This document shows, piece after piece, positions 1 through 9,323 of a stretch of DNA of 64,000 bases. Position numbers and translations under genes: made by a program. Numbering within the stretch: the stretch's first letter is position 1; every line of letters begins with the position of its first letter. The notes beneath the pieces were generated by a model. It was not told the origin of the DNA. It did not search any database and saw only the letters and a program-made list of their open reading frames with translations. This DNA comes from CBDCTM01 sp965222005 (GTDB lineage Bacteria > Bacteroidota > Bacteroidia > Chitinophagales > Saprospiraceae): assembly GCA_965222005.1 (NCBI GenBank), contig OZ244935.1, positions 6,014,001 to 6,078,000 on the forward strand. Direction: 5' to 3'.

Positions 1-864
1 GGCATTGCAGGTCACATTAAAGTTGAAGCCATCACTGCCTTCGGCATCATCCCAGTGAATATACCAGCTGGAGCCAGCTCTGGCCAACACATCCAATTGA
101 GAAGCACCGCTTCCGCCGGCACCATCATCGCAAGCATCTGAATTGGCGGCAAAAGCACCGCCCAGTATATTGATACTAGCGGCGTCGCAATCATCGCCGG
201 GAATCAGGATGAGGCGGGTATCGGCTCCCCCACTGCAGCTATTGATATTCAATGCACAGTCATCGGCTACTTGGTATTGGTACCAGGCCCCATGCGTAGC
301 ACCATTAAACACTGTCCCGAACCCGGTGCTTAGGTTTGATTGAGCATGTGTACCATCCGTGATGATGCTTGCGCTGAGGCAGGTTTCATTGGCCTGCGGG
401 CCAATCATATTGCCGCTCACCCCTGGCATAGCTGCTTTGATCGTAGCGCAGTGGGTGGAATCAAGCATAACAGCGGGGATTGCCAAACCGACCGGAGCGT
501 CGGTGAGCATCATAAAGGGATCGCCCATCACATTGTTACATATTACAAGGGCTATAGCTCCGGCAACTTGTGCATTCATTGCTTTCACAGCATAGCCACA
601 GCCTCCCCGGTCGATAAGTGCTATTTTGCCGGTAAGATCGGTATTGATGGCATTGCAGGCAGTATTGGTACCCGAGCCGTCATCCGCCAGGGATAGCTCT
701 CCGGACTGGCCGGCGAAGGGCCCGCTAAAAAAAGCAACGCTTGTAAAATAGGTATCCGCTATACCTGCCGGAGCGGTGATTTCGAGTGCATTTTGAGCAA
801 AAAGAGGAATAGCCAGTACAAATACACAGCATACTTTAAATAGTGTGTAGAGTGTTTTTTTCAT
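1..864 (-). CDS. Secreted PA-domain protein, N-terminal part (runs off left edge)
   Basis: An open frame of 288 codons begins at the ATG at 864 and is still open at base 1, so the C-terminus is missing. The protein starts with a typical signal peptide (MKKTLYTLF..., ending near LFAQ). A protease-associated (PA) domain follows at about residues 40-150, with the characteristic TGKIALIDRGGCGYAVKA segment and the following AGAIALVICNN strand. After it comes a beta-rich segment (GAWYQYQV... SCSGGADTRL... WDDAEGSDGFNF) that resembles the PPC-like carbohydrate or adhesion modules common in Bacteroidota exoproteins. PA domains are accessory domains of secreted peptidases or adhesins, so this may be the front of a T9SS cargo protein; the end that would show it lies outside. 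Dispersed repeat A1 begins about 14 bp upstream of the start codon. Confidence 0.85.
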   Translation of the reverse strand, partial: MKKTLYTLFKVCCVFVLAIPLFAQNALEITAPAGIADTYFTSVAFFSGPFAGQSGELSLADDGSGTNTACNAINTDLTGKIALIDRGGCGYAVKAMNAQVAGAIALVICNNVMGDPFMMLTDAPVGLAIPAVMLDSTHCATIKAAMPGVSGNMIGPQANETCLSASIITDGTHAQSNLSTGFGTVFNGATHGAWYQYQVADDCALNINSCSGGADTRLILIPGDDCDAASINILGGAFAANSDACDDGAGGSGASQLDVLARAGSSWYIHWDDAEGSDGFNFNVTCNA

Positions 865-877
865 ACATATGTGGTTA

Positions 878-1128
878 AGAGCATGTTTGGATTTTAGCCT
901 TCGGGCTGTGCTTGCCAAACCTGCCTGCCAAGCGAACGGGTAGCTTTTCTGCTGTACATCGTGTAATTGTATCCGTCGGTACAATTACCTCTTCGCCGCG
1001 TAGCTAAGGCTATACTTCCGGCATCCCATCCGCTTTGTGCGGTTTGCAAGCTTTCGCTTGCTCAGGCCTCATTTAGAAAAAAATTTGGCCGCCTTCGCTC
1101 CAAAAGCAAATTCCGAACACGCTCTGAA
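878..1128 (+). repeat. Dispersed repeat A, copy 1 (terminal inverted repeats)
   Basis: This segment matches 50038-50237 over most of its length. Its ends are inverted repeats: the left end reads AGAGCATGTTTGGATTTT and the complement of the right end reads AGAGCGTGTTCGGAATTT. The core (about 997-1075) contains a perfect hairpin at 1046-1061, GCAAGC-TTTC-GCTTGC, preceded by a CCGC/GCGG hairpin. The same core occurs in inverted orientation in repeat B at 12174-12371 and 51236-51481. No transposase is encoded, so it is a MITE-like or structured-RNA-like element. Short open frames crossing it are not credible genes. Confidence 0.75.
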
Positions 1129-1450
1129 AGCAATCAGCCCTGCCAATGGAGGCATCAAATATTGCAGGTGGAAGATGCCTTTTGCTGGTTCCGACAGAAT
1201 AGGCTAAGTTAATGACTTAAGCCAGTAAATTAAAGGAAAATATACTATATTTTTATTATAAGTTTTCAATAAAAACGACGATATGTCAGCCTGCTTACGA
1301 ACTATTCTGCTCCTGGGCTTTCCTTTTTTTGATAAATAATTATAAGCCAGGGCACTTAAAGGCAAGGCTACACTATCGGTTTGATGGCCAGACATCAGAT
1401 GGCAGGACTGTCTCAAGTCTAAACGTCTCAAAAAAGAACAGCCTCAGCAT
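1129..1450. other. Intergenic stretch without recognisable gene
   Basis: Between repeats A1 and C1 there is about 320 bp of AT-rich sequence. A 75-codon frame on the minus strand (1204-1431) has no family resemblance, biased composition or start signal that I can support, and I do not call it a gene. Confidence 0.5.
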
Positions 1451-1546
1451 TTATAGCTCAGGCAGCTGATGAGTGACAGTGAATCCCCATCGGCTGTGCT
1501 ATATAGCGCGTGACATACCCGCTCGAGCCGCCAGCGGCATGATACA
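1451..1546 (+). repeat. 106-bp quasi-palindromic repeat C, copy 1 (degenerate)
   Basis: The left half matches the other three copies (15710, 26593, 49116) closely: TTATAGCTCAGGC, then the TGATGAGTGA core, then GGCTGTGCTATATAG. The right half has lost about 10 bp around the centre but keeps CTCGAGCCGCCAGCGG near its end. It lies just downstream of the glycerate kinase stop codon. Confidence 0.65.
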
Positions 1547-1553
1547 CCACCAA

Positions 1554-2693
1554 TTATGCACCCTGCCCGTTTACCAGCAAATTTGCCAGCTGGCGGGCGG
1601 CTAGTTGCAGGTTTTTAGCTGTGTGCAGGAGAGCCTGCTCTAATGGCTCGAAGGCCTCACCGATAGCAAAGGCTCCCTGTAAAGCGGGCCATTTCAACTG
1701 ATCGGCCTTCAAATCCAAGGCCCCGCAAAGTGCCCAGACCGGCACTCTTTTTTGAGCGGCCATTTCGCAAATGCCCTGTATCACTTTGCCTTGCAAGCTC
1801 TGCTCATCGATACGCCCTTCTGCGGCAACTATGGCATCGGCCCATTCAACGGCAGCCTCAAATTGGCTCAGCTCCATCACTACATCAATTCCCTTACACA
1901 GTTTTGCGTTACAAAAAACCACCGCTCCGGCTCCCAAGCCGCCCGCCGCCCCGCCACCAGGGAGAGTAGCCACCTCCCTGCCAAAGCGCTGCCTGGCAAT
2001 GTTGGCAAAATGCCGCAAACCATTGTCCAGCCGATCAATATCGGCCTGGCTGGCTCCTTTTTGGCCTGCATATACATGGGCTGCACCCTGCGGCCCGAAC
2101 AAGGGATTGTCCACATCGCACAGCACCCGCACATGTGCATCATGCAACGCAGTGTGTACAAGGCTTGTATCTACCTTATGGATAGCGATGAGGTCGGCTG
2201 CCCTCCCTGGCAGCTCCGACCCTTTGGAGTTGAAAAAACGATAGCCCAGGGCCCTAGCCATCCCCATCCCGGCATCATTGGTAGCGCTGCCTCCAATAGC
2301 CAGTAGAATTTCGCGGGCTCCCTGATTTAGCGCCTCGGCGATGAGCTCTCCCGTACCCAGAGAGGTGGCAGGCAGCGGATTGCGCTCTGCTACTGCCAGG
2401 CGCTCCAAACCGGATGCGGCAGCCATTTCGATAAGGGCAGTCCTGCTATTGGCCGAGTGGGCATAGCTTGCTGTAATTTTGCGAAATAGCGGATCGTGTA
2501 CCTCCAGCTCTTTAAGGTGCATAGTCAAATGATGCTGCAAAACGGCTATTGTTCCTTCGCCGCCGTCGGCCAGCGGAAATAGCCGGGTATTCAGCTGCGG
2601 AGCTACTGACAGCAGTCCTTGCTCGATCGCCTGGGCTACTTCCGGGGCAGGGAGCGCATCCTTGAAGCTATCGGGAGCGATGAGAATATTCAT
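1554..2693 (-). CDS. Glycerate kinase (GlxK/GarK family)
   Basis: This 379-aa protein phosphorylates D-glycerate to a phosphoglycerate with ATP, feeding glyoxylate, tartronate or serine catabolism into glycolysis. The family (PF02595, usually 370-385 aa) is recognised from the N-terminal IAPDSFKDALPAPEVAQAI motif, the PLADGGEGT motif near residue 42, the ATSLGTGELI segment near 110, the glycine-rich GGSATNDAGMG motif near 133, and CDVDNPLFG near 190. Length and motifs are complete and the ATG start gives a full N-terminus. It stands alone with no neighbouring glycerate-pathway gene. Which carbon (2 or 3) is phosphorylated cannot be decided from the sequence. Confidence 0.93.
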   Translation of the reverse strand: MNILIAPDSFKDALPAPEVAQAIEQGLLSVAPQLNTRLFPLADGGEGTIAVLQHHLTMHLKELEVHDPLFRKITASYAHSANSRTALIEMAAASGLERLAVAERNPLPATSLGTGELIAEALNQGAREILLAIGGSATNDAGMGMARALGYRFFNSKGSELPGRAADLIAIHKVDTSLVHTALHDAHVRVLCDVDNPLFGPQGAAHVYAGQKGASQADIDRLDNGLRHFANIARQRFGREVATLPGGGAAGGLGAGAVVFCNAKLCKGIDVVMELSQFEAAVEWADAIVAAEGRIDEQSLQGKVIQGICEMAAQKRVPVWALCGALDLKADQLKWPALQGAFAIGEAFEPLEQALLHTAKNLQLAARQLANLLVNGQGA

Positions 2694-2824
2694 CGGGGAG
2701 ACTAATTTTAGGCAGGAAAGGTAGCAGTTTTAATGAAATGGCAGATTATTCGTGCTTTTTCTCACAACATATTAGCTAACTTTGGTATGGTTATAGGAGT
2801 TGGATCAGCCAAAGAACCGAACCC

Positions 2825-3748
2825 ATGAGGACCGATTTGTTGCTAGTATTTCTGATATTTTTATTGTTTGGATGCCGTAGCGAGTACAATAACAGCCCGG
2901 CTACACAGCAGCCCAGCGAATTTAGCCAGGGTAAATTGCAGCTGATGAAGAGCAGCGACGGCCGGAAGTTTGGCCATTTTGTAGGCGAGCTGGCACATGC
3001 CGGGATGATCGCACCGAATGATGAGCTGCAAAACCTGGCCAAAGTATTTTTCCCGGATTCTACTATTCATGAAGACCATTATCTGCAAGGGCGGGTACTC
3101 AATTATCGCGATTCTTTTCATATCATCTATTATGAATACTCCCTCGATGAGCCCGATCAGTCCAATATGTACATCGGCAGTTTTACGGGCCAGGGCGATG
3201 CCGTAGATGTATTGGCCATCAAGGAGGTATCATTCGATGGCAGCATCACCATCAATTTGATAGATGCCGAAATATTGGAGGTTCAGTACTACGATTTTTT
3301 CAAGCCGCGCCAAACGGAAGGCACGCGGGTGTTCACTTCCAGCCAGCAGCCGAAGGGTAGCAATTGGTACAGCCAAGCGGTAAAAAACTACGATGAAGCT
3401 TCTGAAATTGTAGAATTATTCCACTTTGAAAATTTTCGCGTCAACACCGGCGGCGGCTTTGAGCAGCTGAGTCGGCCGGATAGTGTGAACCTGCAGCGTC
3501 AATATCCACATGCTTCTATCCGGGTGTTTACGTTGAGCGAGCTAAACGAATACGGGCAGCGCGAGCGGCGCCAGATCATCAACGAGATTTATGCGTCGCA
3601 TGGATTCATCTTCCGTTCGGAAGAGCTGGCCCGGCAGTTTGAACAAAAGCCCTGGTATCGGCCAGCTCATCAAAATATTGATGCCCTCCTTTCCGGTATA
3701 GAAAAGCTGAATATTCAAAAAATCGTTTCGTTGGAACAGGAGGAATGA
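2825..3748 (+). CDS. Lipoprotein with C-terminal YARHG domain
   Basis: A 307-aa protein begins with a lipoprotein signal peptide whose lipobox is LLFGC (cysteine near residue 17), so it is probably anchored in a membrane facing the periplasm or the surface. The middle (about 30-235) is beta-rich and not recognised. The last 65 residues form a YARHG-type domain: INEIYASHGFIFRSEEL followed by an F...WY.P motif, a short module found in bacterial extracytoplasmic proteins with no established biochemical role. It converges with the metallopeptidase gene that ends 22 bp further on. No terminator hairpin is obvious between them. Confidence 0.8.
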   Translation: MRTDLLLVFLIFLLFGCRSEYNNSPATQQPSEFSQGKLQLMKSSDGRKFGHFVGELAHAGMIAPNDELQNLAKVFFPDSTIHEDHYLQGRVLNYRDSFHIIYYEYSLDEPDQSNMYIGSFTGQGDAVDVLAIKEVSFDGSITINLIDAEILEVQYYDFFKPRQTEGTRVFTSSQQPKGSNWYSQAVKNYDEASEIVELFHFENFRVNTGGGFEQLSRPDSVNLQRQYPHASIRVFTLSELNEYGQRERRQIINEIYASHGFIFRSEELARQFEQKPWYRPAHQNIDALLSGIEKLNIQKIVSLEQEE

Positions 3749-3770
3749 TGTGTTGAAAACTGCTGCTGCT

Positions 3771-5525
3771 TCAATGTTTCCCCTTCAATTTTCGATATTC
3801 CCGCTCAACAGTATCCTTTAAGTCTATCGTTTGCACTGCCTGATAGGCTCCAACAGCTCCCTTTAATTCACATGAAGCCCTGTGAAAAGTAGCCCGATAA
3901 GGAATTTTTACGATACTTCGCCCTTTGCCACCTACCGTTATCTGGTCTCCGGGAGTGGCTCCATGAATGTGTACACAATCGGGCCGGTCGGAGCTTGTCA
4001 AATACTGGTTTTGCCCGGCCTGATCCTGCAATTTGATACCTAAATCGCTGCCTCTCCGGAAGTTTTTATTCGGCACACCATATTTTACGTCTTTCAATTC
4101 CATGCCCCAATCATCGCCCTCCACGCTCAGCTCAAATGCTACTACTGCTTCGTATCCGTAATAATTTTCTCGCTCTCCCGGCACATGGGAACCGGCCAGA
4201 GAAGGCAATTCTCCGAGCTTGTCGTAGTACTCCTGAATGAGGAAAGAACAGGTGTGTTGAAAATTGCGCACCAGCCTGTCGCCATCATCCTGCATAATGC
4301 ACAAAGCATCTTCCGATCGGAAATAATTAATGCCATCCACATCAATAAATCGGGTACAGCTCTCTGGGCGGTAGCCATTTCGACGGTTATAGCTTTGGCA
4401 TTCCGTTTCGGTATCAAACAAGGCGCGGTGTTCGCTCGTAAACCACCTGATGCCTTCAAAATTGATCAATTCCGTACAGTCATCAGGGTCAAATCCGTGG
4501 TCGGTATTAAAACGCTGACATTCGGTCAATGATGTAAAAACATTGGATCCAGCAGCAGTCTCAAAGCAGGCGCAGCCCTCATATTCATCACTGAGATTGA
4601 AGATTGCATGGGCCGTTTCATGGACGGCCGTTCCCCAGTTGTAACTTTCGGAGGTAAATACATCATGAGCCAAAAAGTGAATATTGCCATACATATAGGA
4701 ACCATCGGCATAGATGGATTGGTGCAGTAGCGCAAAAGCATCAATGCCTTCGATGAGGCTGTCCTTCATAAAAGCGGGATAAAGATCGGGGTTGGCAAAA
4801 TCGCTGGAAATCCGCAGGCCGTCTGCTTCGTGGCGGGTGTAGAAAAAATTCCAGCGCTCTTTGTGGTGCTCGATCATGTTGTTGGTGTGATACCCCTGAA
4901 AAACGAGATCTTCCACATCATTTAAAAATTTATTCCACTGCTGTCCAAAATCCACATCGGGGAAAAAACAGATGTTGATTGTATTTTTCAAAGACTGGCG
5001 GGATGTAGCGTACAGCAAAATTTTATCGGTCGGCCAGGGAGAATCCCCTGCATCAAACAGAGCCAGCCTTTCGGATTCGCCTCCCTGCCGGTTGATGATC
5101 CTGAAAACGTACTCCACATTCGACCGGGCCGGAAAGCCGCGATGGTAGGTGTGTGCCAGCCTCACCGAATCGGTATCTGCTCCAAGTGTCCAGCTTTTCA
5201 GCAGGCCCCATTGCCCACCAGCGCGCCGCCGCTTGGACGGCAAGCCATCCGCATTGCGATACAGCTGGTATTCAAACACATGGAGCTCTACCCTGCGGAT
5301 ACCAAACCCATCAAAAGCTTTGAGTAAAAACTGTACGGATTGGCCGTTGGCCGGATGCATCGGAGCGTGCCGCCAATAGTCAAACTGAGCAGTGCCATCA
5401 TCTGGATCGGGAGTGGGGAGCTGCGTCCCGTCGGCAGGGGGATCCGTTTCCGGGGGCTTGAGTAGTTGACAAGTGCACAAGGCGGAGACAGAAATACAGA
5501 TAAGAAGGAGGCTTATAGTTTTCAT
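3771..5525 (-). CDS. M64-like zinc metallopeptidase lipoprotein
   Basis: A 584-aa lipoprotein (signal peptide ending ...SALCTC, followed by a proline- and aspartate-rich linker). Around residue 300 it carries HETAHAIFNLSDEYEG, which fits the HExxH-x(5)-LxDEY signature of peptidase family M64 (IgA peptidase-like): two zinc-binding histidines, the catalytic glutamate and the downstream Asp-Glu-Tyr. Before it, residues 190-300 contain the FFPDVDFG...FNFFY segment typical of the approach to the active site. Cysteine-rich segments after the motif suggest disulfides and an extracytoplasmic location. The substrate is unknown, and assignment to M64 rests on the motif and general layout only. Confidence 0.75.
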   Translation of the reverse strand: MKTISLLLICISVSALCTCQLLKPPETDPPADGTQLPTPDPDDGTAQFDYWRHAPMHPANGQSVQFLLKAFDGFGIRRVELHVFEYQLYRNADGLPSKRRRAGGQWGLLKSWTLGADTDSVRLAHTYHRGFPARSNVEYVFRIINRQGGESERLALFDAGDSPWPTDKILLYATSRQSLKNTINICFFPDVDFGQQWNKFLNDVEDLVFQGYHTNNMIEHHKERWNFFYTRHEADGLRISSDFANPDLYPAFMKDSLIEGIDAFALLHQSIYADGSYMYGNIHFLAHDVFTSESYNWGTAVHETAHAIFNLSDEYEGCACFETAAGSNVFTSLTECQRFNTDHGFDPDDCTELINFEGIRWFTSEHRALFDTETECQSYNRRNGYRPESCTRFIDVDGINYFRSEDALCIMQDDGDRLVRNFQHTCSFLIQEYYDKLGELPSLAGSHVPGERENYYGYEAVVAFELSVEGDDWGMELKDVKYGVPNKNFRRGSDLGIKLQDQAGQNQYLTSSDRPDCVHIHGATPGDQITVGGKGRSIVKIPYRATFHRASCELKGAVGAYQAVQTIDLKDTVEREYRKLKGKH

Positions 5526-5618
5526 GGAAATTTTGGTTTAAGAGATTTTCAGACGGTCAGATGGTTTTTAGCCTGCTATCTGAAAGTCTGAAATCTGAAA
5601 GTCTTGCTATCTTCCACA

Positions 5619-6881
5619 TCATCCTTTGCTTCGAATGGCGTCCACCGGATCCATACCGGCTGCCTGATAGGCGGGAATGATACCTGCCAATATGCCGATG
5701 ATTACAGAGCCCGCTATTCCGGACACTATATTAAAAACGGATAAATACATAGCAAATTCCATCGCTCCCGACAGGATTTCCACCAGTATATATACCAGCA
5801 ACAGGCCAAACAAGCCCCCCAACAGGCAGAGGATAATAGACTCGATGAGGAATTCGAGGAGGATGATATATTTCTTTGCACCCAATGCTTTTTTAATACC
5901 GATAATATTGGTGCGCTCTTTTACGGAAACAAACATAATGTTGGCCACGCTGAATATGCCGACCAGAATGGCAAAGCCTCCGATAAACCAGCCCATCGTA
6001 CTAAGGCTGCCAAAGAAGGCATCGAAGAGCGTGCTCATCAACGAGAGCTCATTGAGGGCGAAGTTGTTTTCCTGGCGCGGCTTGAGGCGGCGCTCGGCGC
6101 GCAGGATGCCCTCTACATCGTCTTTGAGCTGTTCGATGGGCACGCCGCGAGCCGCCTTGACGGCCAGCGAGGTATTTTGAGAACGGGTATTGCCTTTGAT
6201 GTTGGTGATTTTGCGTGCAAACTCCAAAGACAGTAGCACGCGCTCATCAAAATCCAGGATGCCTACCAGATCTTTGCCCGATTTTTTCAGCAGGCCGATT
6301 ACTTCCAGCTTTCTGCCCATCAGCTTAAGGTGCTTGCCAACAGGGCTTACATCACCGAATAGCTCAGTAGCTACCTTATGACCGATCAGGCACTTGGGAG
6401 CTCCGTAGCGGTGCTCCTGATAGGAAAAATAGCGCCCTTCTTCAAAATCCAGATCGTACATATCCCGGTAGGTGTAAGTAGCGCCCAACACCATAGCCCG
6501 GTCCACGCTATTGGAGCCGTATTGCAGGGTTTTGGCTCCTACAAAGATGACGAAGCTGGCTTCTTCGGCAGATTTGAGCTTTCGGACAATGGTTTTGTAA
6601 TCCTGATAACTGGCATTGGGGCGCCTTTGCCATTTCAAATATTCCGCTTCCGTACCACCTGCCCAGGGATATTTGGCCACATAAATTACATCGCGCCCCA
6701 GCTTTTCAAAACTACCCCGAATGCTGTTCTCCAGGCTATCTACAGCCGATTGTACTCCAATGATGCAGAATATACCAATGGTGATGCCGAGCAGGGAAAG
6801 GAAGCTGCGCAGCTTGTTGGACAATAGCTGCTGTAGGGCCTGAGCAATGCTCTCGTTGACGATTTTTAGCAAAGTGATCAT
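5619..6881 (-). CDS. MacB/FtsX-family ABC transporter permease
   Basis: The protein has the MacB layout. It has an N-terminal membrane segment (RSFLSLLGITIGIFCIIGVQ), a periplasmic MacB_PCD-type domain (about 60-280), and three C-terminal membrane segments (FIGGFAILVGIFSVANIMFV onward). It ends in the typical GIIPAYQAAGMDPVDAIRSKG cytoplasmic tail. These permeases work with a cytoplasmic ATPase in export of lipoproteins, peptides or macrolides, or as mechanotransmission devices. No ATPase gene adjoins it, so its partner lies elsewhere. The start at 6881 (MITLLKIVNESIAQAL) is preferred because it begins the conserved region; an in-frame ATG at 6929 would add 16 unlikely residues. Confidence 0.87.
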   Translation of the reverse strand: MITLLKIVNESIAQALQQLLSNKLRSFLSLLGITIGIFCIIGVQSAVDSLENSIRGSFEKLGRDVIYVAKYPWAGGTEAEYLKWQRRPNASYQDYKTIVRKLKSAEEASFVIFVGAKTLQYGSNSVDRAMVLGATYTYRDMYDLDFEEGRYFSYQEHRYGAPKCLIGHKVATELFGDVSPVGKHLKLMGRKLEVIGLLKKSGKDLVGILDFDERVLLSLEFARKITNIKGNTRSQNTSLAVKAARGVPIEQLKDDVEGILRAERRLKPRQENNFALNELSLMSTLFDAFFGSLSTMGWFIGGFAILVGIFSVANIMFVSVKERTNIIGIKKALGAKKYIILLEFLIESIILCLLGGLFGLLLVYILVEILSGAMEFAMYLSVFNIVSGIAGSVIIGILAGIIPAYQAAGMDPVDAIRSKG

Positions 6882-7031
6882 AAGCTGATTACTAAATGTA
6901 CAACTCTTCTCACTATATCTCCAAAACAATCGATCAATACAAACGGAAGATCTATAAACAGTTGAAGAAAGAAGGGCCTAATCACTGCCTGCATTTCAAT
7001 AAAATCTAAGTAAAAAGGTCTCAAAAACCTA

Positions 7032-7063
7032 TTGCCGATTGTAGCGTAATATTGTTATCTTTG
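7032..7063 (+). promoter_or_regulatory. Bacteroidota-type promoter of queA
   Basis: A TATCTTTG box at 7056-7063 fits the -7 consensus TAnnTTTG of the Bacteroidota primary sigma factor. A TTG at 7032-7034 lies 21 bp upstream in the -33 position. The box ends 28 bp before the queA start codon. Confidence 0.6.
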
Positions 7064-7091
7064 CGCCTCTATAAAAAATGATGTTTCATTT

Positions 7092-8156
7092 ATGCGGACA
7101 AAACTTTCACAGTTTAACTTCGAGTTGCCGGAAAAACTAATTGCTCAGTACCCTTCCAAAAATCGGGATGAGTCGAAATTGATGGTCGTTCACCGGGAAA
7201 GTGGCAAAATAGAACACAAAGTTTTCAAGGATGTGCTGGATTATTTTGACCCCGGAGATGTATTGATTTTGAACAACACCAAGGTTTTTCCGGCCCGGCT
7301 ATACGGCCGTAAAGAAAAAACGGGTGCCAAAATCGAAGTTTTTCTGCTGCGAGAGCTCAATCCCGAATCGCGCCTTTGGGACGTTCTGGTGGACCCGGCC
7401 CGCAAGATCCGGGTAGGCAACAAGCTATATTTCAGCGATGCCGATGACAATGACATACTGATAGCCGAAGTAGTGGACAATACCACTTCCCGTGGCCGTA
7501 CCATTCGCTTTTTGTATGACGGCACGGATGAGGAATTTCAAAAAGAGTTGCATTATCTGGGCAATACGCCTTTGCCGAAGTATATATCGAGGCCGGTGGA
7601 AGACATCGACCGGGAGCGCTATCAGACGATCTATGCCAAAGAGCTGGGCGCAGTGGCAGCGCCTACTGCGGGGCTTCACTTTAGCCGGGAGCTGCTCAAG
7701 CGCTTTGAGCTCAAAGGGATCAACTTTGCCGAAATCACGCTGCACGTAGGTTTGGGTACCTTTCGCAATATTGATGTCGAGGATCTGTCGAAGCATAAAA
7801 TGGATGCAGAATACTTCAAAATTGCACGGGATGCGGTGGAAACCGTCAATGCAGCAAAAGTTGGAAAGCGCAGGGTGTGTGCAGTTGGTACTACCAGTAT
7901 GCGATCCATAGAATCTGCCGTTTCTGCCGAAGCATTGCTCAAGCCGGCAGAAGGCTGGACCAACAAATTCATTTACCCTCCTTACGTTTTTCATATTGCT
8001 GATCACATGATTACCAATTTCCATCTGCCCAAGTCGAGTCTGGTGATTATGGTATCTGCCTTTGGTGGCCAGGACCTGATCAGGGAGGCCTATCAACAAG
8101 CTATCAAAAAGAAGTATCGCTTTTTCACCTACGGTGATGCCATGCTTATCATTTAG
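7092..8156 (+). CDS. queA: S-adenosylmethionine:tRNA ribosyltransferase-isomerase
   Basis: QueA transfers the ribosyl part of S-adenosylmethionine to 7-aminomethyl-7-deazaguanine at the wobble position of GUN tRNAs, giving epoxyqueuosine; it acts in the cytoplasm late in queuosine synthesis. The 354-aa product has full family length. It starts with the FDYELP-like FNFELPEKLIAQYP motif. Further recognisable family segments are LILNNTKVFPARL near residue 60, GAVAAPTAGLHFS near 188, EITLHVGLGTF near 218, and TNFHLPKSSLVIMVSAFGG near 315. It has its own promoter and no other queuosine gene nearby. Confidence 0.97.
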   Translation: MRTKLSQFNFELPEKLIAQYPSKNRDESKLMVVHRESGKIEHKVFKDVLDYFDPGDVLILNNTKVFPARLYGRKEKTGAKIEVFLLRELNPESRLWDVLVDPARKIRVGNKLYFSDADDNDILIAEVVDNTTSRGRTIRFLYDGTDEEFQKELHYLGNTPLPKYISRPVEDIDRERYQTIYAKELGAVAAPTAGLHFSRELLKRFELKGINFAEITLHVGLGTFRNIDVEDLSKHKMDAEYFKIARDAVETVNAAKVGKRRVCAVGTTSMRSIESAVSAEALLKPAEGWTNKFIYPPYVFHIADHMITNFHLPKSSLVIMVSAFGGQDLIREAYQQAIKKKYRFFTYGDAMLII

Positions 8157-8652
8157 CCCATTCAAAAACTCAGCAAATTGTCGTCAGCTCCGCTCAAGCT
8201 ACTTTTTCCGGCCATTGAGTCAACCTTGTACACACAAGGCATTGGTATAATAGAAATGGGGGCTTTGCCGTTCAAAGAATTTAGCCGCCAAAAGTGACCC
8301 GGCAGCTTATCCTGAATCTAAAAAGGGTATAAAGCATGAAAGGCCCGTTGAACGGGTGAAAAACAGCAAAAGTGTAAACAGCTGATTATCAACCACTTAC
8401 ACAACCTTCCATCTTGCCAAGTGCAATTTCAACTCCCTGAATTTCGGATTAATTTTTGGGATGGGGACGCTTGAAAAAAAGGCTTGAAAGTGTACTTGAA
8501 GTTTATTAGCTTTGCCGGAAATTTGGAGGCCTTTGGTCTTTTCCAATGAGCTGCCGAAATGTTTCTTTTTTGCGATGATGGAACTTTTGGGCCGTAAGGC
8601 TGTATATTTTTAAGACTTACAAATTTTATAGGCTACTTAGAACAAACTGACT
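8157..8652. other. Intergenic stretch, 496 bp, with one conserved motif
   Basis: No credible gene is visible. The segment holds a small perfect palindrome CCCGTT-G-AACGGG near 8344-8356. At 8381-8401 it has one copy of a motif (CTGATTATCA, four bases, then STTACA) that recurs at 41543-41563 and 51049-51069. The rest is unremarkable. Confidence 0.5.
8381..8401 (+). promoter_or_regulatory. Conserved CTGATTATCA-N4-CTTACA motif, copy 1
   Basis: The motif lies about 250 bp upstream of the DUF2795 gene and matches the copies before the PorP/SprF gene (41543-41563, minus) and before the response regulator (51049-51069). The TGATTATCA part is nearly self-complementary, as expected for a dimeric DNA-binding protein, but no regulator can be named. 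Confidence 0.35.
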
Positions 8653-8874
8653 ATGTATTGGACATTAGAGTTGGCATCACATCTGGAGGAGGCTCCCTGG
8701 CCGGCCACCAGAGATGAGCTAATCGACTATGCTATTCGCTCGGGCGGTCCGCTGGAGGTGATCGAGAACTTGCAGCAGATGGAAGATGAGGGAGAGATTT
8801 ACGAGAGCATTGAAGATATTTGGCCGGACTATCCGCGCAAAGATGATTTCTTTTTCAATGAAGATGAATATTAG
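8653..8874 (+). CDS. DUF2795 domain protein
   Basis: A 73-aa acidic protein (MYWTLELASHLEEAPWPAT..., ending PRKDDFFFNEDEY). It matches the compact DUF2795 type seen in many Bacteroidota, with the conserved APWPATRDELIDYAIRSG stretch and the IWPDYP motif. No signal peptide or membrane segment is present, so it is cytoplasmic. Its function is unknown. It is followed 23 bp later by a strong terminator, so it is probably a single-gene transcript. Confidence 0.85.
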   Translation: MYWTLELASHLEEAPWPATRDELIDYAIRSGGPLEVIENLQQMEDEGEIYESIEDIWPDYPRKDDFFFNEDEY

Positions 8875-8896
8875 TGCTGCGTGAAAATGCACACTT

Positions 8897-8932
8897 AAAA
8901 GGCCCGCTGCCCTATGAGTAACGGGCCTTTTT
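8897..8932 (+). terminator. Rho-independent terminator after the DUF2795 gene
   Basis: The 10-bp stem AAAAGGCCCG / CGGGCCTTTT with a 15-base loop is followed by a short T tract. Confidence 0.8.
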
Positions 8933-9323
8933 ATTTTCCTGCCCGCTATGGGGATAAAGCAACGGCAAATCAGTAGGTGAGCCAAAATCGGGCGTCACAT
9001 AATTCCATATAAAATCTGGGCATCCAGCGACCCTCTTTATCACCAGGCGCCTGATTGCGATGCACGGCAGCCCAGCCTGCTTTTAAATTGACAAAACAAC
9101 ATTGTATAAATCACTGATAATCAATTAAAAAGCAAGCAATAATATAAGTATATGATTTTTGCTCTATTTTATTCTCCAGACTTTGCAACTCCTCACCGAT
9201 GGCAAGCGTATATTTTATTGTCAATTTGTGACAGTCAAATTATCATTATTCATCAACTATTGCTTAAATTTCGGTTATATCCACTGGCGGAATTAATTGT
9301 AACTCCAAGCCTTTTCCAATTCT
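8933..9323. other. Intergenic stretch, about 390 bp
   Basis: AT-rich sequence in front of the 504-aa gene. It contains a TGATAATCA half-match (about 9112-9122) to the motif at 8381, but without the conserved spacing to the second box. Nothing else is recognisable. Confidence 0.4.

Noticed and set aside
967..1431. Short frames in the 0.9-1.4 kb region
   Set aside because: One runs through repeat A1 and the other is AT-rich and unlike any family; neither is supported as a gene.
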